Shown here: positions 55,653 through 64,000 of the stretch, one piece after another
Numbering within the stretch: the stretch's first letter is position 1
How the letters are laid out: each line of letters starts with the position of its first letter
Source of the DNA: Streptacidiphilus pinicola
GTDB taxonomy: Bacteria; Actinomycetota; Actinomycetes; Streptomycetales; Streptomycetaceae
Direction of reading: 5' to 3'
NCBI RefSeq assembly: GCF_003258295.1
Contig: NZ_QKYN01000065.1
Location: forward strand, 1-64,000
Length of the DNA: 64,000 bases
The notes under the pieces: generated by a model
The model's input: the letters and a program-made list of their open reading frames with translations, nothing else
Databases searched by the model: none
Told to the model about the DNA's origin: nothing
Made by a program: the position numbers and the translations under genes

Positions 55653-57098
55653 CTACCGCTTGGTCGGCAGCGGCAGGTCGTCCTGGCCGACGTGGTGGAC
55701 GCGGACCAGGTTGGTGGAGCCGGCCAGGCCGGGCGGGGAGCCGGCGGTGATGACGACGATGTCGCCGACCTTGCAGCGGCCGATGGCCAGCAACTGCGCG
55801 TCGACCTGCTCGATCATCTCGTCGGTGGTCCCCACGAAGGGACCGAGGAAGGTCTCCACGCCCCAGGTCAGCGCGAGTTGGCTGCGCACGGCCGGTTCGT
55901 AGGTGAAGGCCAGCACGGGGATCGGCGAGCGGTAGCGGGACAGCCGCCGCGCCGTGTCGCCGGACTGGGTGAACGCCACCAGGTAGCGGGCGTGCAGGAA
56001 GTCGCCGATCTCGGCGGCCGCGCGGGCCACCGCGCCGCCCTGGGTGCGCGGCTTGTTGGTGGTGGTCAGCGGCGGCAGACCCGCGGCGAGGATGTCCTCC
56101 TCCGCCGCGCAGACGATGCGGGACATCGTCTGGACCGTCTCCACCGGGAACTTGCCGACGCTGGTCTCGCCGGAAAGCATCACCGCGTCCGCGCCGTCGA
56201 GCACGGCGTTGGCGACGTCGGAGGCCTCGGCGCGGGTCGGCCGCGAGGCGCTGATCATGGAGTCGAGCATCTGCGTGGCGACGATGACCGGCTTGGCGTT
56301 GCGGCGGCAGAGCTTGATGGCGCGCTTCTGCACGAGCGGCACCTGCTCCAGCGGCATCTCGACGCCCAGGTCGCCGCGGGCGACCATGACGCCGTCGAAG
56401 GCGTCCACGATCTCTTCGAGCTTCTCGACGGCCTGCGGCTTCTCCACCTTGGCGATGACCGGGACGAAGCGCCCCTCCTCGCTCATGATGCGGTGGACGT
56501 CCTTGATGTCGTCCGCACTGCGGACGAAGGAGAGGGCGACCATGTCGGCGCCGATCCGGAGCCCCCAGCGCAGGTCGGCGACGTCCTTGTCGCTGAGCGC
56601 GGGAACGGAGACGGCCACACCGGGGAGGTTGAGGCCCTTGTGGTCGGAGACCATGCCGCCCTCGACGACGGTGCAGTGCACCTCGTGGCCGTCGACGGCG
56701 GTGACTTCGAGCGACACCCGGCCGTCGTCGACCAGGATGCGCTCACCGGGGGTGACGTCGTGGCACAGGCCCTTGTAGGTGGTGCCGCAACGGCGGCGGT
56801 CGCCCTCGACGTCCTCGGTGGTGATGGTGAAGGAGTCCCCGCGCTCGAGGAGCACGGGCCCCTCGGCGAAGGTCTCCAGACGGATCTTGGGGCCCTGCAG
56901 GTCGACCAGGATGCCGACGCTGTGGCCGGTCTCGTCGGTGGCCTTGCGGACTCGGCGGTAACGGTCCTCGTGCTCGGCGTAGGTGCCGTGGCTGAGGTTG
57001 AAGCGGGCCACGTCCATGCCGGCGTTCACGAGCGCTTTGATCTGCTCGAAGCTGTCGGAGGCGGGGCCTAGGGTACAGACGATTTTTGCTCGGCGCAT
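55653..57098 (-). CDS. pyk: Pyruvate kinase
   Basis: 481 residues, ADP + PEP to ATP + pyruvate. Opens with RRAKIVCTLGPASDS; catalytic/metal motifs include MDVARFNLSHGT, MVARGDLGVEMP and the allosteric-like C-terminal domain. The ATG at 57098 has no SD but TAGGCT six bases upstream, so the mRNA may be leaderless. A perfect 14-bp palindrome overlaps the region of the expected -35. The window has no other glycolytic gene; streptomycetes often have two pyk genes. Confidence 0.96.
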   Translation of the reverse strand: MRRAKIVCTLGPASDSFEQIKALVNAGMDVARFNLSHGTYAEHEDRYRRVRKATDETGHSVGILVDLQGPKIRLETFAEGPVLLERGDSFTITTEDVEGDRRRCGTTYKGLCHDVTPGERILVDDGRVSLEVTAVDGHEVHCTVVEGGMVSDHKGLNLPGVAVSVPALSDKDVADLRWGLRIGADMVALSFVRSADDIKDVHRIMSEEGRFVPVIAKVEKPQAVEKLEEIVDAFDGVMVARGDLGVEMPLEQVPLVQKRAIKLCRRNAKPVIVATQMLDSMISASRPTRAEASDVANAVLDGADAVMLSGETSVGKFPVETVQTMSRIVCAAEEDILAAGLPPLTTTNKPRTQGGAVARAAAEIGDFLHARYLVAFTQSGDTARRLSRYRSPIPVLAFTYEPAVRSQLALTWGVETFLGPFVGTTDEMIEQVDAQLLAIGRCKVGDIVVITAGSPPGLAGSTNLVRVHHVGQDDLPLPTKR

Positions 57099-57104
57099 GG
57101 AACG

Positions 57105-57128
57105 AGCCTAGGTCCTACCCATGGGTAG
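57105..57128 (-). promoter_or_regulatory. pyk leaderless promoter and 14-bp palindrome
   Basis: Minus-strand TAGGCT (57110-57105) then six bases and the pyk ATG. Just upstream the perfect palindrome CTACCCATGGGTAG (57115-57128) lies across the spacer/-35 region, the place for a repressor or activator. Confidence 0.6.
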
Positions 57129-57279
57129 CTTCGGGGTGCTGGCGGTCCGTCAGATGTCTTTTGTCCGACGGAGCGTTGAAGATTCCGAAACGTACGCGCA
57201 CGGTACGTGCACCTGAACTGCGGGGGAACACTTCCTTGCCGTACACGCCTCCCCCTGTCGAACGCTCGTCGCGGGTGCT

Positions 57280-57293
57280 TAGGCTTCCGCAAG
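57280..57293 (+). promoter_or_regulatory. Leaderless promoter of efeO
   Basis: TAGGCT (57280-57285) followed by seven bases and GTG at 57293. The sequence TTAGGCT (57279-57285) is also half of an actinobacterial iron-box (DmdR/IdeR) consensus, which would suit an iron operon. No -35 of quality. Confidence 0.45.
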
Positions 57294-58471
57294 TGGAACG
57301 GGGAAGACTGGAACGGGCCGGGCGCACGACGGCGCTGGCCGCGGCCGCAGCAGTCGCGCTGACCGGCGTGGCGGTATGGCAACTCTCGGGGGGCGCGCAG
57401 AGGTCGCCTGGCGCCGGCGTGGCGCAGGGCGACGGCTACGCCGCTCTCCCGCACGTCTCTGTCCAGACCTCCCCCGGCGGCTGCGGCACGGGCTGGGCCT
57501 CGGGGCACCCCGGGCTCCAGGTCTTCGACGTCACCAACAGCGGCGTCTCCCCCGCCGACGTCCAACTCGTCGAGCCGCGGAGCGGCGCGGTCCTGGGCGA
57601 GGTCGAGAGCCTGGCGCCGAACCGCTCCCGGCCGCTCCTCGTGCGCCTCGCGGCCGGCTCCTACGCCTTCCGCTGCCTGCAGCAGGACACCGACGCCGTC
57701 ACCGGCCCGACCGTCACGGTCACCGGCGACGGTCGCGGAACGCCCGCCGTCGTGCCCGTCACCCAGCAGGACCTGATCCCCGCCGCGCTGGCCTACCAGC
57801 ACTGGGTGGCCGGTCAACTGCCCGCCCTGGTCACGGACGTGGACGCGCTGCACAGCGCCGTCGCCTCCGGCGACCTGGCCGGCGCGAAGCAGCGCTGGCT
57901 CACCGCGCACCTCGCCTACGAGCGCCTCGGCGCGGCGTACGGGGCCTTCGGGGACGTGGACGGCGAGATCAACGGACCGCGCAGCCAGGCCACCGGCTTC
58001 CACGGCGTCGGGTACGGGCTGTGGCACCAGGGCTCGACCACGGGCCTGGAGCCGGTCGCGGCGAAGCTTCTCTCCGACGTGCAGGGGCTGGCCGCCGCCT
58101 GGCCGAAGGTGCAGCTGGATCCGGCCGTCCTCGGCGTGCGGGCGCACGAGATCGTCGAGAACGCCATCGAGTTCGAGCTCAGCGGCCGCACCGACTACGG
58201 CAGCGGCTCCAGCCTGGCGACGGTGGGCGCCAACCTCGACGGCACCGCCGAGGTGCTCTCCCTGCTGCGCCCGCTGCTGACCTCCCGCGTCCCGATGCCA
58301 CAGATCGACGCGGCGATGGCGGCGGCCCGCGCGCAGCTCACGGCGGACGGGAGCGTACCGCTCGGCGGCCTCACCCAACCGCAGCGGGAGAGGTTGAACG
58401 CGGTGTTCGGGGACCTGGTCGAGCAGCTCGCGCCGGTGGCGGCCGTGCTGGACATTCGGAGGACGCAGTGA
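57293..58471 (+). CDS. efeO: EfeO-type iron uptake lipoprotein-like protein (cupredoxin + M75)
   Basis: 392 residues from the GTG at 57293; 57275 is an alternative. N-terminal membrane anchor or signal (TTALAAAAAVALTGVAVWQL), a cupredoxin-like domain (about 45-150) and an M75 imelysin-like domain (about 160-385) with LAYERLGAAYGAFGD and AHEIVENAIEFELSG. The metal-binding HxxE expected in the M75 domain reads FHGVGYGLW here: His kept, Glu replaced by Gly. Together with EfeB, which follows at a GTGA overlap, it would import ferrous or haem iron, but EfeU is absent. Confidence 0.87.
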   Translation: MERGRLERAGRTTALAAAAAVALTGVAVWQLSGGAQRSPGAGVAQGDGYAALPHVSVQTSPGGCGTGWASGHPGLQVFDVTNSGVSPADVQLVEPRSGAVLGEVESLAPNRSRPLLVRLAAGSYAFRCLQQDTDAVTGPTVTVTGDGRGTPAVVPVTQQDLIPAALAYQHWVAGQLPALVTDVDALHSAVASGDLAGAKQRWLTAHLAYERLGAAYGAFGDVDGEINGPRSQATGFHGVGYGLWHQGSTTGLEPVAAKLLSDVQGLAAAWPKVQLDPAVLGVRAHEIVENAIEFELSGRTDYGSGSSLATVGANLDGTAEVLSLLRPLLTSRVPMPQIDAAMAAARAQLTADGSVPLGGLTQPQRERLNAVFGDLVEQLAPVAAVLDIRRTQ

Positions 58472-59679
58472 AGGACCTCGCACGGCGGTCCGTGCTGGCA
58501 GGCGCGCTGGCCACGGGGGCCGCGGCCGCGCTGACGGGCGCGGCCGCGTCCGCCCGGGCCTCCTCCCCCTCGGGGGAGTCCGAGCGCGGCTTCCACGGCG
58601 TGCACCAGGCGGGCATCCTGACGCCGAAGCGCAAGGTCGCCGCCTTCGTCTCCTTCGACGTCACCGCCGCCGACCGCGCCGGCCTGGCCGAGCTGTTCGC
58701 CACGCTGACCGACCGGGTGCGCGCGCTGACCTCGGGTGGCGTGCCCGAACCGCTCGGGATCAGCGCACCGCCCGCCGACTCCGGCGTGCTCGGGCCGGTC
58801 CCGCCCGGCGGCGCGCTCACCGCGCTGCTCGCCGTCGGCGCCTCCCTCTTCGACGAGCGCTTCGGGCTCGCCGGGCGGAAGCCCGCGCGGCTCGCCGCCA
58901 TGCCGGACTTCCCCGACGACGACCTCGACCCCTCCGTCTGCCACGGCGACCTGCTGCTGCAGCTGGAGGCCGACGACACCGACGTGCTCGCCTACGCGCT
59001 GCGCGACCTGGCCCGGCACACCCGCGGCGGGATGCAGGTCCGGTGGCGGATCGACGGCTTCTCCTCCCCGCCGCGCCCGGTCGGCACGCCGCGCAACCTG
59101 ATGGGGTTCCGCGACGGCACCGCCAACCCCGACACCACGGACGCCCGGCTGATGGACCGCCTGCTCTGGGTCGGCGCCGGGCAGGGCGAGCCCGCCTGGG
59201 CGGCCAACGGCTCCTACCTGGCCGTCCGGCTGATCCGGATGCTGGTGGAGTTCTGGGACCGGGTCGGCATCACCGAGCAGGAGCGGATGTTCGGCCGCCG
59301 CAAGGACTCCGGCGCTCCGCTGGACGGACGGACCGAGACCGACACACCCGACTTCGGCTCGGACCCGACCGGCGACGTCATCCCGATGGACTCGCACATC
59401 CGCCTGGCCAACCCGCGGACGCCGCAGAGCGCGGACCAGCGGCTGCTGCGCCGCGGCTTCAACTACGACCGGGGCACCGACGCCAACGGCAACCTCGACA
59501 TGGGCCTGGTCTTCTGCGCGTTCCAGCAGGATCTGGAGCGTCAGTTCGCCACCGTGCAGCGGCGGCTGGCCGGGGAGCCGCTGGTCGACTACATCCGTCC
59601 CTTCGGCGGGGGCTACTTCTTCGCGCTCCCGGGTGTTACCGACCCGAACGACCGTTTTGCCCGAGGACTGCTCACATGA
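58468..59679 (+). CDS. efeB: EfeB/DyP-type haem peroxidase (deferrochelatase)
   Basis: 403 residues from GTG 58468 with GGAGGA upstream. A Tat signal RRSVLAGALATG at residues 6-17. DyP motif GFRDGTANP (GxxDG) with distal Asp near residue 210, and proximal His in DSHIRLANPR. These proteins act outside or on the membrane, oxidising Fe(II) or extracting iron from haem. Coupled to efeO (GTGA). Confidence 0.93.
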   Translation: MKDLARRSVLAGALATGAAAALTGAAASARASSPSGESERGFHGVHQAGILTPKRKVAAFVSFDVTAADRAGLAELFATLTDRVRALTSGGVPEPLGISAPPADSGVLGPVPPGGALTALLAVGASLFDERFGLAGRKPARLAAMPDFPDDDLDPSVCHGDLLLQLEADDTDVLAYALRDLARHTRGGMQVRWRIDGFSSPPRPVGTPRNLMGFRDGTANPDTTDARLMDRLLWVGAGQGEPAWAANGSYLAVRLIRMLVEFWDRVGITEQERMFGRRKDSGAPLDGRTETDTPDFGSDPTGDVIPMDSHIRLANPRTPQSADQRLLRRGFNYDRGTDANGNLDMGLVFCAFQQDLERQFATVQRRLAGEPLVDYIRPFGGGYFFALPGVTDPNDRFARGLLT

Positions 59680-59809
59680 TCTACGCGCGCAGAGACCAGG
59701 CTTCCCCTGCCGTTTACTGACCCGTCATCTGAGAGGTTCCGGCGCGTCGGCCGCTGCGCGAAAGATGCGGACGCGAAGTTCAAGAGTGTTGGCACGGAGG
59801 GGATGCGGG

Positions 59810-61666
59810 ATGAGCGGCAACACGGATAGGACGACCGGCGCACGGCGCGGTCGGCGCTGGGCCGCGCTGGCGGGCGCGGCGGCACTGACGGTCGCCGCGG
59901 GCATCGCGCCGGCCTGGGCGGACTCGGCCGACAACGGAAACCACGGCGGGCACGGCAAGGTGCACACCACCACGCCGATCAAGCACCTGGTGGTGATCTT
60001 CCAGGAGAACGTCTCCTTCGACCACTACTTCGGCACCTACCCGAAGGCCGCCAACACCGACGGCACCCCGTTCACCGCGGCGAAGAACACGCCGAAGTCG
60101 AACAACCTGGTCAACTCCGGTCTGCTGACCAGCAACCCGAACCTCTATGCGCCGCAGCGCCTCTCCGGCAAGCAGGCCCTGACCTGCGACCAGAACCACA
60201 ACTACACGCCGGAGCAGTACGCCGCCGACGGCGGCAAGATGGACAAGTTCGTCCAGTACACCTCCAAGGACACCTGCTCCGGCGGCCTGTTCGGCGCCCC
60301 GGGCCTGGCCATGGACTACTTCGACGGCAACACCGTCACGGCCATGTGGAACTACGCCCAGCACTACACGCTGAGCGACAACTCCTTCTCGGACGTCTAC
60401 GGCCCGTCCACCCCCGGTGCCCTCAGCCTGGTCTCCGGCCAGACGCACGGCGTCGTCTCGGTCACCGGCAACGGCAGCACCACGAACCCGACGCAGACCA
60501 CCACGCCGGACTCCTACACGGTGCACTCGCCCAATGCCCAGGGCGTCGGCACCGTCGTCGGCGACCCGGACCCGGCCTACGACGACTGCGCCGACAACAA
60601 TCACGCCTCGAACAACCCGCTGGCCGAGATGCAGGGCAAGAACGTCGGCGACCTGCTCAACGCCAAGCACGTGACCTGGGGCTGGTTCCAGGGCGGTTTC
60701 CGTCCGACCACGGCGTACAACGGCACCAGCGGCTACGCGACCTGCGGCGCCACGCACACCAACGCCGGCGGCGCCACGGTCGCGGACTACAGCGCGCACC
60801 ACAACCCGTTCGAGTACTACAAGTCGACCTCGAACCCGCACCACCTGGCCCCGGCGAGCGTGTCGGAGATCGGCAACGCCGGTCGCGCCAACCACGAGTA
60901 CGACCTGACCGACTTCGACTCGGCGCTGGCCCACGGCAACCTGCCGGCCGTCAGCTTCCTGAAGGCGGGCGAGTACCAGGACGGCCACGCCGCCTACTCC
61001 GACCCGATCGACGAGCAGCACTTCCTGGTCCAGCAGATCAACGCGCTGGAGTCCTCCCCGGAGTGGTCCTCCACCGCGGTCGTCGTCGCCTACGACGACT
61101 CCGACGGCTGGTACGACCACGTCTACCACGCGCCGACCAACGGCTCGAAGGACAGCACCCAGGCCTCCGGCGGCGTCGCCACCGACTCCCCGGCCTGCCA
61201 GGCCGGTCCGGCCGCGAAGAAGGGCTACGCCGACCGCTGCGGCACCGGCCCGCGTCAGCCGCTGCTGCTGATCTCGCCCTACGCGCAGACCAACCACATC
61301 TCGCACACCTACACCTCGCAGTCCTCGATCACCCGCTTCATCGAGGACAACTGGCGGCTCGGCCGGATCGGCGACGGCTCCTTCGACGCCACGGCCGGTC
61401 ACCTGAGCTACGGCTTCGACTTCAAGCACCCGAACAACGTGCGGGTGCTGCTCAACACCGACGGTTCGGTCGCTTCGGTGAAGCCGATCAAGCACGGTGA
61501 CAACGGCGACACCCCCGAGGCGATCCAGGCCTCCCCGGCCGCGGCCTCGGCCACGTCCGACAACGGCGCGACGATGCTCTCCATCAGCCTGGGCGCGGCC
61601 GCCATCGCCGCCCTCGGCACCGGCTGGGCCGCCTCCCGCCGGGCGCGCCGCAAGGCCGCCGCGTAA
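59810..61666 (+). CDS. Secreted phosphoesterase (phospholipase C / acid phosphatase family)
   Basis: 618 residues. Signal peptide with RRGRRW and cleavage near AWA-DS (about residue 38). The PF04185-type domain starts HLVVIFQENVSFDHYFGTYP; later YDDSDGWYDHV and PLLLISPYA are further family motifs with metal-binding Asp/His. At the C-terminus a hydrophobic helix (SISLGAAAIAALGTGWAA) and SRRARRKAA tail anchor it in the membrane. It probably releases phosphate or phosphocholine outside the cell. ATG chosen by GAGGGG upstream; start 176 bases into the open frame. Confidence 0.92.
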   Translation: MSGNTDRTTGARRGRRWAALAGAAALTVAAGIAPAWADSADNGNHGGHGKVHTTTPIKHLVVIFQENVSFDHYFGTYPKAANTDGTPFTAAKNTPKSNNLVNSGLLTSNPNLYAPQRLSGKQALTCDQNHNYTPEQYAADGGKMDKFVQYTSKDTCSGGLFGAPGLAMDYFDGNTVTAMWNYAQHYTLSDNSFSDVYGPSTPGALSLVSGQTHGVVSVTGNGSTTNPTQTTTPDSYTVHSPNAQGVGTVVGDPDPAYDDCADNNHASNNPLAEMQGKNVGDLLNAKHVTWGWFQGGFRPTTAYNGTSGYATCGATHTNAGGATVADYSAHHNPFEYYKSTSNPHHLAPASVSEIGNAGRANHEYDLTDFDSALAHGNLPAVSFLKAGEYQDGHAAYSDPIDEQHFLVQQINALESSPEWSSTAVVVAYDDSDGWYDHVYHAPTNGSKDSTQASGGVATDSPACQAGPAAKKGYADRCGTGPRQPLLLISPYAQTNHISHTYTSQSSITRFIEDNWRLGRIGDGSFDATAGHLSYGFDFKHPNNVRVLLNTDGSVASVKPIKHGDNGDTPEAIQASPAAASATSDNGATMLSISLGAAAIAALGTGWAASRRARRKAAA

Positions 61667-61761
61667 CGGCGGCAGCAAGCCGTAGGGGCCGGATCCGCGT
61701 CCGCGGGTCCGGCCCTGCGGCGTTGCGGGAACCGGCACGGACCGGCGCACGTCCCAGGGAC

Positions 61762-62640
61762 ATGCGCGTCACCCGAGCACTGATCCTCACAGCCGTCCTC
61801 CTGGCCGGCGCGGCCGGCTGCGCCTCGTCGCACCAGGTCGCGGTGGAACCGCCGGCCAGCACACTGGGCACCCCCTTCCCGCAGCGCGCGGCCCAACTCG
61901 CCGCCTCCTGGGTCGGCTCCCCCACGCAGCAGACCTGGGAGGCGGGCTACGTGCCTCTCGACGGCACGACGCAGCTCCCGGCCGGCGCGTTCCACTCGGG
62001 CGCGGACAAGGCGGCGTACCTGGCCGGGCAGTTCCACTTCTCCGTGACGCTGCCGACCGGTCCGACACAGCAGACCGTGCACTTCGACAGCGGCACCCGG
62101 GCGACCCGCCCCGGACTCAGCGCCGACCAGGCGCTGCGCACCGAGGGAACCGGCCACTGCCCCGCCGCCGGGGGCTGCCCGACCTGGCTGACGGTCACCG
62201 CCGCACGGGCCACGACCGAACGGGTGCGCACCAGCCAGGGCCCGGCGACGGTGCCCGCATGGGCCTTCCGGATCCAGGGCTACCAGGGCGAGTTCGTCTT
62301 TGCGGCGGTCAAGCCGGAGACGCTTCCCAACCCGGTCGACGAACCCAGGCTGAACGGCTACCAGGGAGCGTTGCTGGAGTCCGTCTCCGCCGACGGCCGC
62401 ACGCTGACCCTCGGCGTGGCCACCGGCTGCGGTCAGCAGCCGCCGTCGGGTCTGGTCTACGAGACGAAGGACGTGGTGGTGGTCGGTGCGACCGACAAGC
62501 CCGTCTCCATGTCCCCCGGCACGGCCTGCCCAGCGGACCTGCGGCTCGCTCCCGTCGCGGTCCACCTGAACGACGTCCTGGACGGCCGCACCGTGATCAA
62601 TGTCGGCTCCGGACTGCCCGAGGCGCCGACGCGCGGATAA
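61762..62640 (+). CDS. Lipoprotein of unknown function
   Basis: 292 residues. Lipobox LAGAAGC with Cys20, then a soluble extracellular domain with two pairs of Cys (GHCPAAGGCPTW and ATGCGQ...TACPAD) that could form disulfides. No recognisable family. AGGGA precedes the ATG. It is on the same strand as the phosphoesterase with 95 bases between. It ends with a hairpin. Confidence 0.8.
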   Translation: MRVTRALILTAVLLAGAAGCASSHQVAVEPPASTLGTPFPQRAAQLAASWVGSPTQQTWEAGYVPLDGTTQLPAGAFHSGADKAAYLAGQFHFSVTLPTGPTQQTVHFDSGTRATRPGLSADQALRTEGTGHCPAAGGCPTWLTVTAARATTERVRTSQGPATVPAWAFRIQGYQGEFVFAAVKPETLPNPVDEPRLNGYQGALLESVSADGRTLTLGVATGCGQQPPSGLVYETKDVVVVGATDKPVSMSPGTACPADLRLAPVAVHLNDVLDGRTVINVGSGLPEAPTRG

Positions 62641-62648
62641 CGAACAAC

Positions 62649-62692
62649 GGCACCAGCCCCCCGAACTTGGTCGGGGACAGGGGGCGGGTGCC
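62649..62692. terminator. Hairpin after the lipoprotein gene
   Basis: Imperfect stem GGCACC-A-GCCCCC ... GGGGGC-G-GGTGCC, nine bases after the lipoprotein stop, with gltD arriving from the other side. Likely bidirectional. Confidence 0.7.
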
Positions 62693-62746
62693 GCTTCAGT
62701 TCGCCGCGTGCGATCCGGCGCCGTTGCAGGCCACGTGGCTGACCCG

Positions 62747-64000
62747 TCAGACCGTCAGCGGACGGTCCGTCGGGCGGATCGGGGCGGGCAGCGTGGAGGC
62801 GCGGCCCGAGAGGAAGGAGTCGACCGCCTTGGCCGCGGAGCGGCCTTCGGCGATGGCCCAGACGATCAGCGACTGGCCGCGGCCGGCGTCACCGGCCACG
62901 AAGACGCCATCGACGTTGGTGGCGAATCGACTGTCGCGGGCGACGTTGCCTCGCGCGTCAAGGTCCACACCGAGCTGCTCGACCAGGCCGTTCTTCACGT
63001 CGGTGCCCGTGAAGCCCATGGCCAGGGTGACCAGCTGGGCCGGGATGGCCCGCTCGGTGCCGGGGACCGGCTCGAAGCGGCCCTCGCGGAACACTACCTC
63101 AACCAGGTGGAGCTGCTGGACGTTGCCCTCCTCGTCCCCGGTGAAGTGGGTGGTGTTCACGGAGTAGATCCGCTCGCCGCCCTCCTCATGGGCCGAGGTG
63201 ACCTTGAAGACCATCGGCATGGTCGGCCAGGGCTGGCCGGCGGGCCGGTCGTCGCTGGGCTGGGGCATGATCTCCAGCTGGGTCACCGACGCGGCGCCCT
63301 GGCGGTGCGCGGTGCCGACACAGTCGGCACCGGTGTCGCCGCCGCCGATGACCACGACGTGCTTGCCGGCGGCGCTGATCGGGGAGTCGACGTAGTCGCC
63401 TTCCTGCACCTTGTTGGCCAGCGGCAGGTACTCCATGGCCTGGTGGATGCCGGCCAGCTCGCGGCCCGGGACGTTCAGGTCGCGGGCGGTGGTCGCGCCG
63501 GCCGCGATCACGACCGCGTCGAAGCGCTCGCGCAGCTGACGGCCGGTGATGTCGACGCCCACCTCGACACCGGTGCGGAACCGGGTGCCCTCCGCGCGCA
63601 TCTGCTCGACGCGGCGGTTGACGTGGCGCTTCTCCATCTTGAACTCGGGGATGCCGTAGCGCAGCAGGCCGCCGATGCGGTCGGCGCGCTCGTACACCAC
63701 CACCGTGTGCCCGGCCCGGGTGAGCTGCTGGGCGACGGCCAGGCCCGAGGGGCCGGAGCCCACGACGGCGACCGTCTTGCCGGAGAGGCGGTCCGGGACC
63801 TGCGGCGTGACGCTGCCGTTGTCCCAGGCCTTGTCGATGATGGTGACCTCGACGTTCTTGATGGTCACCGCGTCCTGGTTGATGCCCAGGACACACGCCG
63901 ACTCACACGGGGCCGGGCAGAGGCGACCGGTGAACTCCGGGAAGTTGTTGGTCGCGTGCAGGCGCTCGCTGGCGCCCTTCCAGTCGTCGCGGAAGGCCAG
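62747..64000 (-). CDS. gltD: Glutamate synthase small subunit (start outside window)
   Basis: About 418 residues visible; the 5' end is beyond the window. Cys ligands for 4Fe-4S clusters in LCPAPCESACVLG near the right edge, FAD Rossmann VAVVGSGPSGLAVAQQL, NADPH Rossmann VVIGGGDTGADCVG, and GVFVAGDAGRGQSLIVWAI. GltD transfers electrons from NADPH to GltB for glutamine-dependent glutamate synthesis. gltB is expected upstream (right of the window). Confidence 0.95.
   Translation of the reverse strand: MAFRDDWKGASERLHATNNFPEFTGRLCPAPCESACVLGINQDAVTIKNVEVTIIDKAWDNGSVTPQVPDRLSGKTVAVVGSGPSGLAVAQQLTRAGHTVVVYERADRIGGLLRYGIPEFKMEKRHVNRRVEQMRAEGTRFRTGVEVGVDITGRQLRERFDAVVIAAGATTARDLNVPGRELAGIHQAMEYLPLANKVQEGDYVDSPISAAGKHVVVIGGGDTGADCVGTAHRQGAASVTQLEIMPQPSDDRPAGQPWPTMPMVFKVTSAHEEGGERIYSVNTTHFTGDEEGNVQQLHLVEVVFREGRFEPVPGTERAIPAQLVTLAMGFTGTDVKNGLVEQLGVDLDARGNVARDSRFATNVDGVFVAGDAGRGQSLIVWAIAEGRSAAKAVDSFLSGRASTLPAPIRPTDRPLTV

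Noticed and set aside
57086-57292. Upstream extension of efeO into the pyk promoter
   Set aside because: It would cover the pyk promoter and palindrome, has no SD, and TAGGCT seven bases before GTG 57293 gives a better start.

Overview
The window is about 72% GC, with densely packed genes, many GTGA/ATGA/TGATG start-stop overlaps, TAGGCT-type -10 boxes and several leaderless-looking starts. It reads as a core chromosomal segment of a Streptomycetaceae actinomycete (Streptomyces, Kitasatospora or Streptacidiphilus). Family-restricted markers support this: a SAV2148-type HEPN protein, an SPW_0924-type micropeptide, an ECF41 sigma factor, an ANTAR response regulator and an actinobacterial S1 protein. 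No phage, transposase, CRISPR array or secondary-metabolite cluster was seen.

Layout. 1-6.5 kb: two regulators (LuxR-type, cut by the window edge; MarR), an alkylation-repair pair (Ada-AlkA fusion and Ogt), a rhodanese, RsgA and a BrkB/YihY membrane protein. 6.7-16.4 kb: a complete assimilatory sulfur locus. It runs from a Cys-containing leader peptide through ferredoxin-type sulfite reductase, a small zinc-ribbon protein, CysH, CysC, CysD, CysN and a sulfonate ABC transporter (SsuA, B, C) to a CbiX/SirB-type chelatase for the sirohaem of the reductase. 16.5-18.6 kb: a flavin oxidoreductase translationally coupled to an ECF41 (SigJ-type) sigma factor. 18.7-22.9 kb: MMPL exporter, TetR regulator and a KAS III enzyme. 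23-25 kb: DEDDh exonuclease and the HEPN protein. 25.4-31.9 kb: glgX-treY-treZ, a glycogen-to-trehalose pathway. 31.8-38.8 kb: CoaE, a second MMPL exporter, ribosomal protein S1 with a strong promoter, a methyltransferase, a DUF3068 protein and a 44-residue membrane peptide. 38.9-42.8 kb: a polyamine-type ABC transporter. 42.8-46.9 kb: DNA polymerase I, a PaaI-type thioesterase and an unknown membrane protein. 47-52.7 kb: the Liv-type ABC transporter (five genes). 52.8-55.6 kb: ANTAR regulator, tRNA-Leu(CAA) and an APC amino-acid permease. 55.6-64 kb: pyruvate kinase, EfeO and EfeB (no EfeU), a secreted phosphoesterase, a lipoprotein and the C-terminal part of GltD.

Points most worth a second look: a 17-base sequence shared exactly by the two amino-acid-transport promoter regions (Liv operon and APC permease), which in the second lies in an array of CTCAR/YTGAG pentamers at near-helical spacing; a CX4C in place of the usual CX2C in CysH; the sulfur leader peptide; a perfect-SD micro-ORF overlapping the TTG start of rsgA; strong palindromes in front of both MMPL genes and pyk; and an EfeO whose HxxE motif reads HxxG in an operon lacking EfeU.
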